From contig CAMZMU010000040.1 in NCBI GenBank assembly GCA_947311845.1, positions 65,839,564 through 65,903,563 on the forward strand: 64,000 nt of DNA, in the 5' to 3' direction. The translations under genes and the position numbers were made by a program. Below are positions 20,143 to 31,113 of this stretch, piece after piece. This stretch comes from Poa pratensis. Its lineage: Eukaryota; Streptophyta; Magnoliopsida; Poales; Poaceae. The notes under the pieces were generated by a model. It saw only the letters and a list, made by a program, of their open reading frames with translations. It did no database searches and was not told the DNA's origin. How positions within the stretch are numbered: the stretch's first letter is position 1; the number at the start of each line of letters is the position of its first letter.

Positions 20143-21777
20143 CATGGGTCCGCTGGGCATCTTGGACATTCCCATTCACCTATGCACAGATCCAATCGCC
20201 CTAAATGAGTTCCTTGATGAAAGATGGGCTACAGTAAGCAACCATTTCAGCTCACATTCTTGATCAATGTATAAATCCATACCAATTAGTTGTGAACTGA
20301 TGATGATGATCTGCAATGATAGGAATTGTTTTACACAAATGCTCATACTGTCGGTGAAGCAATCCTCAAAATCAGGGGGTTGCTCACAGAGTGGCACTGG
20401 TACTGGATTTGTGTCAGCATTTTATTTGGATTCTCGCTGGTATTCAACATCCTCAGTATATTTGCATTGCAGTTCATGAGCTGTACGTATACCAAGCTAC
20501 CAAAACCTCACAAGTGTTGAAACATGTATGCCAACAAAATCAATCATGCTTGTTTACCATTTGCAGCGCCACACAACCATCAAGTTAGCATCAACACCAC
20601 GAAGACGAAGACTGAGTCCAAGAACCAGAAAGATCGAACTGGCAGTGTATCAACTCTTCAAGTTGTCCTCCCATTTCAGCCACTTTCCTTTGTATTCGAT
20701 CATATCAACTATTCTGTCGACGTGCCTAAGGTATACTCTTGAGCATATGGTACCTTACTAAAACAGGTGCAGCCGTTCCAGTCACTTGTTCACCAAAGAA
20801 TCACATCTTCCACCAGGAGACGATGAAGTATGGAGTAACAGAGAAAAAGCTTCAGCTGCTACAAGATGTCAGTGGTGCTTTCAGGCCAGAGGTGCTAACA
20901 GCTCTGATGGGGATCACTGGTGCTGGAAAGACAAAAATTGCTACTTTACCAGCCTGTTCAAAAAATAAAATCAATAATCTCAATCTAGGAGTCATGGCAT
21001 GTTTTGTTGACTTTAACGCTGGGTTTCTGTTTGCAGGTGGCAGTTGAATTTCTTTACATTCTTGTCCAAGTGCTGATTTTCGTGACAATCTCGTATACCC
21101 AATGATTGGGTTTCAGATGAGAACCAGCAAGATCTATTGGTTTGTCCTTTACATGGTGCTAAGCCACACTCTTCGGGATGGTGACAGTGGCACTAACACC
21201 TATTATTGAGATAGCCACTGGATTGTCCTTTGTTATCTTCACCTTTTGGAACGTCTTCTCTGGCTTCATCATGGGAAGAGAGGTACTACCCTCAGTATGC
21301 CAATTAACCTCATTGTTGTCAATGCCTACTAGACAGAACACAGTCAAATTGGCTCATGGCAATCCTAAATAAACCCTCATATGTCGCATATTTAACTTAG
21401 ATTTGGAATTTTCCTGAAAGATAAATATCAATAAAAAAAGAGAGGACAGATTGTGCATGACTAATCTGGTGAACAACAATAATGTGGCAATATGGATGCA
21501 GTTGATGCCGGTATGGTGGAGATGGGCATACTGCGCGAACTCTGCTGCATGGACGATTGGACGGTGTACGGGCTCATGTTCTCGCAGCTGGGTGACCGGA
21601 CGGAGCTGATCCGTGTGCCAGGGCAGCCGAACCAGACAGTCAGGGAGTTCCTTGAGGCTTTCCTTGGCCTCGATGGTAGCTAGTTCAGCCTTGTCACCTA
21701 CCTGCACCTGGCTATGATCGCTCTGTTCGCCTTCCTCTTCATCTCCATCAAATACCTGAAGTTCCAGCAGAGGTAGC
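20143..21777 (+). pseudogene. ABCG/PDR-type transporter, internally deleted
   Basis: Pieces of a full-size PDR transporter occur in order but in different frames. PWVRWASWTFPFTYAQ, then ALNEFLDERWAT with a frameshift between, are from the end of the first membrane domain. ILKIRGLLTEWHWYWIC and SLVFNILSIFALQF follow as a membrane helix. The second nucleotide-binding domain starts (KLQLLQDVSGAFRPEVLTAL) and has a Walker A region GITGAGKT, after which it breaks off. Late membrane parts (MVTVALTPIIEIATGLSF, FWNVFSGFIMGRE) and the C-terminus (WTVYGLMFSQLGDRTELI ... HLAMIALFAFLFISIKYLKF) follow, with in-frame stops. Most of the second ATPase domain is deleted. It cannot yield a working transporter. 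Confidence 0.9.
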
Positions 21778-22848
21778 ACAAACAGACTGAACTGCAAAGT
21801 GCAAATAAACTAATTAGCAAATTACTTCAATGTATAAATCTAAGAGAAGAGAAACAGAAAATAAATAATCACAGAATCATATGGAGTAATTGAGTAACCG
21901 ATTACCAAGTGGTGATATTCGGCTTCAGTCCATGCTGTTAAACCGCTTCAGTCCCCCCTTTGGAGCTCAGGAAACTGATCATAGAATATGATTGTGTATG
22001 TATCAAGAAGAGGAACATTGATAGGCTGCTCATATTGTAAACCTGATGGCTGAACCGCGTCCTATCTTGGCAAACACCACATTTTGCCGCCACCCCATGA
22101 GATCGGGAAGGGTCTAAGTGGGCAAGGTGAAACTAGTGGAACGAGCGGCCCTGGTGCCTGAGCGCGTGGTTGAGGTCGATATCCTCGTTGTTAGTCGGAA
22201 GCGACATGCTCTTGTGGCGGCCATCCAATACACCGTCCAGACCGCGAGCATCTCCACACCAAAGCGCATCCAGCGCAGGGCCGATGCCCAGGATCAACCG
22301 GCGTGCGCCAAAATTACTACAAGTTTGCCACAGGCCGGAATACTAAGGTCATTTCACACTGATTTTCGGAGTTAAAAAATTAACAGGTCTGTTAAAGGGA
22401 AAACGGTAAATTATCAAGCGATCAATGTAATTTGTGGCAAATCATCTCATCCCACCTAAAGTTTAGAAAATAATCAAGGCCCAAAGTAATGTGTGGCAAA
22501 TGCAAATATATGACAACCTTTTGAACAGTGATGGCAGATTGAATTATCCGAGTTGGCGGAGGAACACATAATTAAAATCTTACCAATAAATTAATATTTA
22601 CCAGATATTATTAAAGTAAATGTGTTCCTGGAGTTGATCGAAATTTTTGGTAGAGATCTTTATAGGGGGGCCCTTATATGGAGATATAGGGGAGTAATTT
22701 TGGAGGATTACTTGGATTTGCACTTACCACCCATTATTTCACAGATTTCGGAACTTTAATATGAAAAAGTCTAATGTCAATAAATTATTACACGTAAATA
22801 AATAAACATCATATAAACATTCCCGAAAGCAAGCAGTAACAGCCCATG
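21778..22848. other. Unassigned spacer
   Basis: No gene is recognised. The part at 22080-22320 is GC-rich and open in one frame (22118-22375) without a known domain. Confidence 0.4.
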
Positions 22849-24269
22849 TCATACCATTTTTTTTAGCGACACAACCAATGTTACTCGAGGGTTTCTAGCC
22901 ATCTCCTGTTGCAAGCTGCCCTCCTCGCTCCAGCGTCGCTCCGCAGTCCTCACAAATTCATCCATGATCTCTCCAGACGACCCAAAATGTTGGACAATTA
23001 TAGGCTCAAATCCAGCTCTCAGCAGATTGGCTATCCTGCTTGGGGTGATCAGCATTTTGTCCGAACCGCTTAAAGGTTCGTGCACCTGCATCTCTCTGAT
23101 TGAAAATGAACCTTCTAATTCAATGATCTCTCTCAACTCTTCGTCAGAAGGTCCATATATTGGTATGTAAAAGGACTCAAACTGTTCTTTGTTGATAACA
23201 CTCTGTTAATTGCACCAAAAACTTCGGATGTCAAATGCATGATCATATATATGTCAGTGCAAAGGATAAAATGTTAGAAGTTCAAGTTAAAGGAATTTAC
23301 CTTTGAGACCATCTCAGTTAAAATCTGAGCCACAGATTCCCAGGCATGAGTGAATTTGGAGGCGAGTTCTTCAGAACGCCTCCCTGCAAGGGAAACAACC
23401 ATCCGACCTCCTGATGCCAACTCTTTGGCTCTCATCTCAAGAAAAAGAGCGAAATCTTTCCTAAACTGTCGTGCATAAGCTCCAATGACCAAAGGCCGTC
23501 TTTCCATCCTAACATGCTCATCGATGTCATAAGCTGGGATTTGGTTCCTCTTTAGTTCTTCAGGAGCCTGTAATCACATCATCAAATAATTGTTGTTCGA
23601 GGATGGATCCATACCTTTGAAAGCCAATGCAAGCTATTGGATGAGCAGACAAGATGCACGGTTCCACTAGTGAAGAGCCTCCCGTAAAACGATCCTGGTA
23701 CAATGCCAGTAACAACTGACTTGTTGCTTTGCTTGAACACATCCAAGCTTTTCACCACCATGTTGAAGTCATTGTCAGGAAGATCATTAAGAAGAACACA
23801 AACTTCTACTTGTGGCTGCTGGAAATGAAGGCACTGATTGTGGATCGCGTCAATGGCTATGGACACTAAAGCGAGTGCGTTTGGGCCAGAGGAGCAACCC
23901 AAGTCTACAACCACCATGTTTTTAGGAAACAAGTTACTGGTGCTGCATATATCAGAAATAGTGTCTTCTATCATGAGCCTCATCCTGTTCTGTTCAATGT
24001 TCTGCAAGTGAGTTTATCATTCATCAGAAAATTTATAAAACTTAACTCCTCGAAATGGTAGCATTTCAGGTTCTTGTTCTTCCCCTTATTTATAATTTAT
24101 ATTTTCAAAAAATAAATAATATACTGAGTTCTAATTAGGTAGGAATAGGAAAAAAACAATAGTGGATCAATTAGAGAGAAGAAGATACCTGCAGAATAGA
24201 GTTGCGTGCATAGCCTGTTCTCCCTTGTCCCCGGTTCATATGCACCGTCTGCTCGTGCTGGGAGGCCAT
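22849..24269 (-). CDS. SABATH-family carboxyl methyltransferase, 4 exons
   Basis: Exons on the minus strand are 24269-24189, 24001-23615, 23567-23301 and 23202-22849. All introns are GT-AG and phase 0, giving 361-362 residues, a normal length for the family. SABATH enzymes transfer a methyl group from S-adenosylmethionine to carboxyl groups of small acids such as salicylate, jasmonate, benzoate or anthranilate. Exon 1 has the N-terminal signature HMNRGQGRTGYARNSILQ. Exon 2 has the SAM-binding motif VVVDLGCSSGPNAL, then NDLPDNDFN and VPGSFYGRLF, and ends in SSNSLHWLSK, which forms part of the substrate pocket. Exon 3 has GGRMVVSLAGR. The N-terminal Gln and the SLHW Trp used to bind the substrate carboxylate are kept. 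No stop or frameshift was seen, so it is probably functional. The acid substrate cannot be told from the sequence. Confidence 0.92.
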
Positions 24270-25824
24270 GGATTTTACTCAAGCAAGGCCAAACTTCCAA
24301 TCTTGCACCTTCAAGAGCAAGATTACAAGGCAATGTTAATAGCGTACTGCCTAGAAGTTCAGAGCTTTTATGTAGGCCAATCAGGCAATCACAAGAAGAT
24401 AACTATTGTGGCGGCTTATTGGCACCAATAATAAGTGCAGTGTTCTTTCTTTAATCTTTAGGACCAGACAATAATGAGACAGAAAGGTCGAGTCAAACCT
24501 TGATAAGGACATAGCACTACCTACCAAAGTATTATAACCGGCCAAAATCAGCATGACCTGGTTCTAGAGAGTGGATTTGCCAGGAGCGCCACTTTAAAGC
24601 AAACAAAAATGTTTTTTTACCTTTATTTTTGTGTCGACTGGCATGCTTACCAGGGAGTGAAAGAAAATGTAAAGTTCACTTTGTATCCTAAATTGCAACT
24701 TGGTGTCAACAAGTACTCAACTTCAGAAAAAACATGGTGTCCCCTATGGTTGTGTTTTAAATTCATTATTAACCTCTTTTGTAAAAAATAAATCTCTAAT
24801 CCGACGGGACGACTCTAGGCTCCTGCAGTCCTGCATAACTGAGCTGGACACCATGCCACAAAATACAGAGAAATAATTGCAGCAATTATGCAATTTGTAA
24901 AGACGGAAATGGAACACAAAAATAACAACACATGCAACAGCAGCTAAAACAGGATAACACAGAGCAACAATTAGGCAAACGCAGACCTTGAAGCGGCCTG
25001 AACAGGAGCGCCTGTAAAATGAAGAGAGATCGATTTACTGAAGAGAGACGGACTAACACAGCTTCAATTAAGCTGCTGGAGAGGGAGGGGCACGAGCGGA
25101 GGGAGGGGCGTCCGGCTGCGCTCTCACATCGCAGATGTGGGACAGTCGCAGGAGCTGCATGGGTGTGGAACGGGAGCGGCTGTTGCGGCTGACCCGCATC
25201 TGGATGCAAAGCGTGCCGAAGCGGCTACGGGGGATGGGCACACAGCCTACCACCGGGGAGAAACGGGACGCCGAAGAACCGCTGGAGGGAAGAGGGGAGG
25301 AGGGCGCGAGAGAGGACAAACCTCCGGCGCCGTCTGGTTGCCTCCTGTATCTGCCGAGCGAAAACTGTTCGGTACCGGAGGTCGTTTCCATTTCCACTAG
25401 CGAATTCCTAGGACATCAAACAGCTGAACTGGAGGATACAGACTAGCAAATCTGAATTCTGGCTTCATCGTCGACATTCAATGATTCAAACAGTGCCTAT
25501 AATTTGACGAAATAAAATATATCTCGATTAACTATTCAGGGGCTAAACGTACAATCTATTTCTCCTTGCTTGTTGGAGCTAATGTGGAATACACAACAGC
25601 AGTTCAATGGAAGAAGTAACTGGTGAAATAGCTTGACACAATTTACTCAAGGACATATTTTTATCCCAAGAAAATAAGCATATGTACACGCAAAAAGAAG
25701 AGAATTACGCTTGCAAGTCTTTGAATATGCAAGCTTCATATATTGGAGTTCACGGACAACGACATTTACACTGCAACCTCAGCATATAGCACGATTTGCC
25801 GGGATGTTGTTTTGTTGACTCCTG
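24270..25824. other. Upstream region of the SABATH gene, no assigned gene
   Basis: A GC-rich patch at about 25090-25400 is open in several frames and could be an old first exon or leader. No conserved motif identifies it. The rest is AT-rich. Confidence 0.35.
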
Positions 25825-25842
25825 CATACTTGATGGTTTGGA

Positions 25843-25870
25843 GTAATAAAGATCCCTTTATCGAAAAAAA
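25843..25870 (+). mobile_element. 28-bp LINE tail with 18-bp target duplication
   Basis: GTAATAAAGATCCCTTTATC followed by GAAAAAAA sits between two copies of CATACTTGATGGTTTGGA (25825-25842 and 25871-25888). The inserted sequence matches the 3' end of the LINE at 37567-39921 (TAATAAAGCCCTTTATCT plus A run). It is thus an extremely 5'-truncated LINE insertion. Confidence 0.9.
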
Positions 25871-25888
25871 CATACTTGATGGTTTGGA

Positions 25889-26746
25889 AACCTAGGACAT
25901 CTCCTAAATGCAAATTCTTTACTTGGTTTGTCATTAAAAATCGATATTAGACAGCAGATCGCATATATCGTAAAACTAAGGAATTTGTCCCCTTTGGAAG
26001 CGTGAACCGGAGACTGCGACCAACTTCACCTTCATATGCCAATATGCCATTTCATAGTGAGAATTTGGACTAGCTTCGGCCATTGGCTTCATCTGGACGG
26101 CTTGGATCCAAACTCTTGGAACCGAACACAATCGGTTGAGGAATGTGGGGAGACCATGATTTTCATCGTATTGTCATACAGGAAGGCGATTGCCTCCATC
26201 AAAATATGCTTGTTTCTTGACAGGTTTGGAGGAAGTGTAACGCGGGTCTTTCACAACATTTCCACAAGACCACGATGTGGACAATCAAAACAGCAAGAAT
26301 CAAAGAAGAGGCGATTAATATGATAATTGTTGTGGCAAAGCACCCGGGGTAACCTTAGTATCGGGAGAATGGGCTTTTCTTTTGCTTGACCTTCTGGTCT
26401 GGTGTAACACAAACTTCATTTCTTCATAATTAATGGAAAGACAACATTTTTGTCTTGCTAAAGAAATACTGGAGGTGTTTTTTGCACCAACAATACCATG
26501 AATTCATAATTTGTGCAATCCTTTTATCCCAAGAAAACACACATACTCCTACCTCGCAAGGCAAGCATTCAAATGCAAGCTGCCTACACTGGATGTAAAT
26601 TCTCTCCAACAATTTCCTGGATCAGTAATATTCTACAGTCTGTCCAAATATCATAGATTCCACAAGACAATATATACATAAATCACCTCTACAGATCCTT
26701 ATTACCTGTACGTAGTAGTACCGTTCCACACATAGATAGAAATATA
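25889..26746. other. Unassigned spacer
   Basis: No gene or element recognised. Confidence 0.4.
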
Positions 26747-27048
26747 CTCCCTCCGTTCACTTTTAATCTACATTCTAGAAAATTTCAGACAAATTAGGCT
26801 GCATTTATTAGTACTACTTTTGCACACCCAACCATGTATAATAATTATGGTCTCATAAAAAACAAAGCACCTCATTGGTTAAACCATTCTTAATTAATGC
26901 AATCTCTGCATGGGAAAAGCAAACCGGTGCATGCATAGGGTGTGGACTCTCTCTCGTCTTAATTACCGAGGTGGGACCCACTCAGAATGTAGATTAATTC
27001 CGAACAAATTTGAGAGTTAGAATGTAGATTAAATCCGAACGGAGGGAG
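26747..27048. mobile_element. Mariner-type MITE (302 bp)
   Basis: CTCCCTCCGTTCAC at the left and GAACGGAGGGAG at the right are inverted, flanked by TA on both sides. The right end has an internal repeat of GAATGTAGATTAA, seen at about 26987 and 27021, so the terminal region was duplicated inside the element. Confidence 0.9.
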
Positions 27049-27229
27049 TATACTTCAGGGATCATCTCCGAAAAGCACGCAATCAGGTCATCCGTTCACA
27101 AAACAGAGGAGCATAGAGAGGACAGAGTCTATGGCGACATGAAGACTGGATCGATCACCAACGAACTGCCCGCTGCATATGCGTACTATGGAGACATGAG
27201 CTGAGTCACCTTGCCATGGCGGCGGGTGA

Positions 27230-27640
27230 TCACATGGATTTGAGCATGGCGGTGGTGCAGGAGGAGCCGGCGGAGCTGTACGGCAGCGCGGGGCGGCGGC
27301 TGCTGTAGTGGCAGCCGAGCAGGTAGAGCGCCAGCCTCTTCTTGACCCTCCGGAGCAGCAGAAGCTTATCCTCGCCCCACTCCACTACCGCCACCACCAC
27401 CTGCCGCTTCCACCTCCTGTCGCGGTACTCGTACCGGTCTCCGTCGTCGGCCTCACCGGCGGCGGCGGCGTCGCCCTGCCCCAGCTTCTTCTCGTCGCCG
27501 GCGGCCGCTGGCGAGTCCCACTGGAGAGGGTAGCTGCGCAAGAACACCCTCCTGGTGCTGTAGTCCTCGTACCGGAAGCTCTTGGTCGGCTTCATGGCCG
27601 CTTCCTCCCTGGATATCTTCCGGTCGAAGTGATCCTCCAT
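27230..27640 (-). CDS. Small basic plant protein of unknown function (136 aa)
   Basis: The ATG at 27640 starts MEDHFDRKISREEAAMKPTK, followed by SFRYEDYSTRRVFLRSYPLQW, which looks like the conserved core of a small plant-specific family. A GDRYEYRDRRWKRQVVVAVV section and a basic Arg/Lys-rich C-terminal part (LLLRRVKKRLALYLLG) follow. I do not recognise a named function. The frame remains open upstream only because it reads into the Helitron that ends at 27651; the ATG at 27640 is taken as the start because the conserved-looking part begins there. A possible upstream coding exon lies beyond the Helitron pair at 30552-30614. Confidence 0.75.
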   Translation of the reverse strand: MEDHFDRKISREEAAMKPTKSFRYEDYSTRRVFLRSYPLQWDSPAAAGDEKKLGQGDAAAAGEADDGDRYEYRDRRWKRQVVVAVVEWGEDKLLLLRRVKKRLALYLLGCHYSSRRPALPYSSAGSSCTTAMLKSM

Positions 27641-27650
27641 TCTTGGTTGA

Positions 27651-28731
27651 CTAGTGGAATTTGGCGCGGCGGCACGCCGCACCCGTTGTGATTTAAAATG
27701 TTGAAATCCGTTGGAATTTTTCGTATAGAGTATGTTCAAATACTTAGTGAATTAAAATATTCAAATATGCTTGTATTTTGACATAAATTTTTAATTTAAC
27801 TCCGTAGTTAGAGAATGCATGATATGAGCATTTATTAGTTTTAACTCCATATTTAGATAAAGTTCATTTAGATTGTATCTAAATATTAACCAAATTGAAT
27901 GTTCAAACATGTTTGCATTATGCCATAAGTAGTTAGCATATTTTTTTGTGAGCATGTTGATATATTTTAGAGTGTCTCCATTTTTTTTTAGCAAATTGAA
28001 ATGTTTAAATATGTTTTTATTTTTTCAGTAATATCTAATTTAAGACCATAATGAGTGAAAACGCACATTTGTTGAATTGAATTCCATATTTAGAGAAAGT
28101 TCATCTAGATTACATCCAAATATTTACCAAATTGAAATATTCAATTTAAGTCCATAATTAGAGGAAGTGCATTTGTTTTTTTTGTCTAAATATTCACCAA
28201 CTCAAAATATCTAAACATGTTTGTTTTTTGCCGTAAATAGTTAGCATTTATTTTTCTGTGCATTTTGATGTATTTTCCATATTTTTCCGACAGGTATGGG
28301 TATTTATAGAAATACTTCAAATTTCTGAATTTTTTTTAAAAAAAATGGCATTGTATAAGCGCGGTAATGTAGACATCTACATTATTCGGTGACATGGCAG
28401 CGTGAGGCTGAGAGGCCACGAAAGTCACCCTCCTTGAAGGACTGTTCAAATTTGGAAGGTAGTTTTTTTTTTTGTAGAAATGTTCAAATATTTAAATTGC
28501 TGAAGTTAGAAAATTATTACGAATTGAATTGTTTGCATGTTTGTAGAATGATCAGGTTTGGAAGATGCTGTGATTTTGGAGGCTAAAAAAAAAGGAAAAA
28601 TATTGTGCAAAAAAAAAAGTAGCACTGTAGACTGGTACAGTGTACTACAGTACTCACTGTAGCTAACACTGTATCAGCTACAGTGCTCGGAGGCTGAGAG
28701 GCCGCGAAAGTCACCCTCCTTAATATAGTAA
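27651..28731 (-). mobile_element. Helitron C, non-autonomous
   Basis: On the minus strand the 3' end has the palindrome GTGCGGCGTGCCGCCGC and ends CCACTAG|T at 27651/27650. The 5' end near 28731 reads TTACTATATTAAGGAGGGTG. The 5' region contains several ACTGTAG/CTACAGT words, as in Helitron D. It lacks the GC-rich block of B and D, so it is a shorter derivative. A second copy of GAGGCTGAGAGGCC.CGAAAG at about 28407 and 28690 shows an internal duplication of its 5' end. Confidence 0.75.
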
Positions 28732-30529
28732 CTAGTTATATTTGATGCGGCGACACGCCGCATCCTTGTTGAAAATATGTTGTGCTATTTTTTGTAGAAC
28801 ATTTAAATTTAATAATAATATTTTTTTTAAATGTGGTCCAAAATATAGGATGTAAAACACTATTTGGAAAATTGAAATGAAGTGGCAAGTAAGTAATTTT
28901 TCTAGTATTGTTAGTTTGCACTGGCTGAATTTTTTTTGGAAAATGTGCTTGAATATTTGAAACGGTATGCATGATTATTTTGAAACATAAATTGGAAGTT
29001 TTAGTTTTTACAAATTTTATCCTTTTCTTTTCGTTGAAACTTAATAGTTAAGCAGGAATTATAGGATGTGAAATTAAATTTGAAATGTGATTTAAAATAT
29101 AGGATGTGAAATTCTATTTAAATAATTAGAATGAAGTGGTAAGTAAGCAACTATTCAATGGTGTTAGTTTGTATTTTTTTGTAAAATACTTTTGGAAAAT
29201 GTGTTTGTTTTTTTGAAAGTATTTTGTGTTATTTTTTGTAGAACATTTAATTTTAATAATACTCTTTTAAATGTGGTCTAGAAATATAGGATGTAAAACA
29301 CTATTTTTTAAAATTTGAAATACTTTTGGAAGATGTGTTTGATTTTTGAAAATATTTTGTGTTTTTTTTTTGTAGAACAATTATTTTTAATAATACTCTT
29401 TGAAGTGTGGTCTAGAAATATAGGATGTAAAACACTATTTTTAAAATTGGAATGAAGTGGCAAATAAGCAACTTTCCAGTATTGTTAATTTGTACTTTTT
29501 GAAACATTTTTGAAAAATGTGCTTGAATATTTGAAACGGTATGTATGATTGTTGAAATTTAATAATTAAGCAGGAACTGTTAGTTAAATTGAAATTATGA
29601 AACGTGGTTTCATTTTGCCATAACTTTTTTATGTATAAACATAATAAGAGGGAATAAATTATGGTTATGTCAAAATATTGACTATTTTTAGCATTTTTTT
29701 TTCGAGATTTACTGAAATGTGAATGCAATAAAGCATTATTTATTGAAAAGTTAAAAATGAAAAAGGAAAAAAAAAGAGCCCTGTCTGCTGCAGGACGCGG
29801 CCCACTGAAGGCCCGGTCCAGGCACCAGCCCACTCTTCAGCCCAGCCCGCTGTAACGCGCGGTGACGGCACGATTACGTCATCGGCGGGCGGCGCGGGGT
29901 CTCCCGCGGCGGCGACGTGCACGGCTGCGCCGCGTCACGGCGTTCCGGGACGTGCCACGGGGCGCGGTCGACGCGCGCGGAGGCGGTGTGCGCGGAGGTG
30001 GCGGCGCCGCCGTGTTTAAGTCGCCGGAGAGGCGCCGGAGGCGTGCCGAAGCGGCGGCGGATGCCGAGGATGGCGGCGGAGATTGCGGCGCGTCCAGGGC
30101 GTTTCGGCACGCGAAACTCGGCTAGGGAGGAGAGGAGGTGGCGGTGGTGCTCGCCGTGGGAGTGGATCTGTGTTGGGAGCGCAGGGAGGTGCGGCGTTGC
30201 GCCGGCAGCGACGGCGGCGTCGGCGCCGCGCGCGAGGGAGGAGGAGGGGGGGGGGATTTTGCCTGTTGTACAAAAAGGATCCCGATGTTTTGCGTAATTG
30301 CAAAGAGGTCCCTGCGGCGGAATTTTCCGAGAAGAGCATTGGATTTCCGGGCGACCGTGGGCCTCGCTGCAAAAAACCGCGTCTCGTTGTGAGGCTGACG
30401 GGCGGGCCCACCCGCACTGTAGATTGCTACAGTGTACAACAGTAATCACTGTAGCTATCTACAGTGTTAGTTACAGTGGTGGGATCGCTCTCAGCGCGAG
30501 AAATTCACCCGCCTTAATATATTGAGTGA
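28732..30529 (-). mobile_element. Helitron D, non-autonomous, abutting Helitron C
   Basis: The minus-strand 3' end has the palindrome GATGCGGCGTGTCGCCGCATC and ends AACTAG|T at 28732/28731, directly against the 5' end of Helitron C. The 5' end is placed at 30529 (A|TCACTCAATATATTAAGG). The body has an AT-rich part and a GC-rich part (29850-30300) that shares words with Helitron B. The subterminal region has repeated ACTGTAG/CTACAGT words. Open frames in the GC block have no recognisable domain. Confidence 0.75.
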
Positions 30530-30551
30530 TATATATATATATGATGGTTAC

Positions 30552-30614
30552 CTGCTTGTTCTTGGCTTTCGACGCCGGCCGCTCACTGGCGCTGGCTGAG
30601 CCCACAATGCGATC
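30552..30614 (-). other. Possible small coding exon upstream of the Helitron pair
   Basis: A 63-nt segment between a GCAG acceptor (30615-30618) and a GTAACC donor (30551-30546) encodes 21 residues (DRIVGSASASERPASKAKNK, then Q). If real, it could be an upstream exon of the 27230-27640 gene, with the two Helitrons in the intron. A CCAAG acceptor stands just before the ATG at 27640. This is inference only. Confidence 0.3.
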
Positions 30615-30801
30615 CTGCCGTGTATATATGCACAGTTGTTAAGCGGCAGACGGCCACGTCGATCGCCTAGCTTTAACTCATTTTTCTCTGCCTTTCTTTT
30701 GTCGTGTGTGGCTGTGCTCGTTTGTTTAAAAATCCGGGGTAGTTTGATGGGCATGGCACGGAGGTGTTTTCAATTGCTTTGCGGGAGAAGGAACTCCTTT
30801 A

Positions 30802-31110
30802 GGCCCTGTTTGTTTCTAGAGTTTTTGTGGGATTGGTGGGGATAATCCTCTAGTGTATTGGGTTAAACCCCAAACTTCACCCAATCCCCTAGGGGATTGG
30901 GGATCAATCCACTAGGTAGGGTAGTGTATTGAATCCCCTAGTGGATTGAGAAAAAATGAACTAGAGTTTGGTGATTTGTGGGGAAAGGTGGGGATAAAAC
31001 CTGTCCAATACACTAGAAACAAACGATGTTTTGAAGTTTGGGGTTTCATCCAATCCACTAGAGGATTATCCCCACCAATCCCCACAAAAACTCTAGAAAT
31101 AAACAGGGCC
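30802..31110. mobile_element. Tourist/Harbinger-type MITE (309 bp)
   Basis: Termini GGCCCTGTTTGTTTCTAGAG and the inverted CTCTAGAAATAAACAGGGCC are long and well matched, extending about 60 bp. TTA at 30799-30801 and 31111-31113 is the 3-bp target duplication of Harbinger elements. Confidence 0.9.
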
Positions 31111-31113
31111 TTA

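Noticed and set aside
24535..24600. Minus-strand GAPGKSTL resembling a Walker A motif
   Set aside because: Only eight residues match, no adjacent ABC motif is found and the frame closes at once; coincidence or a very small fragment.
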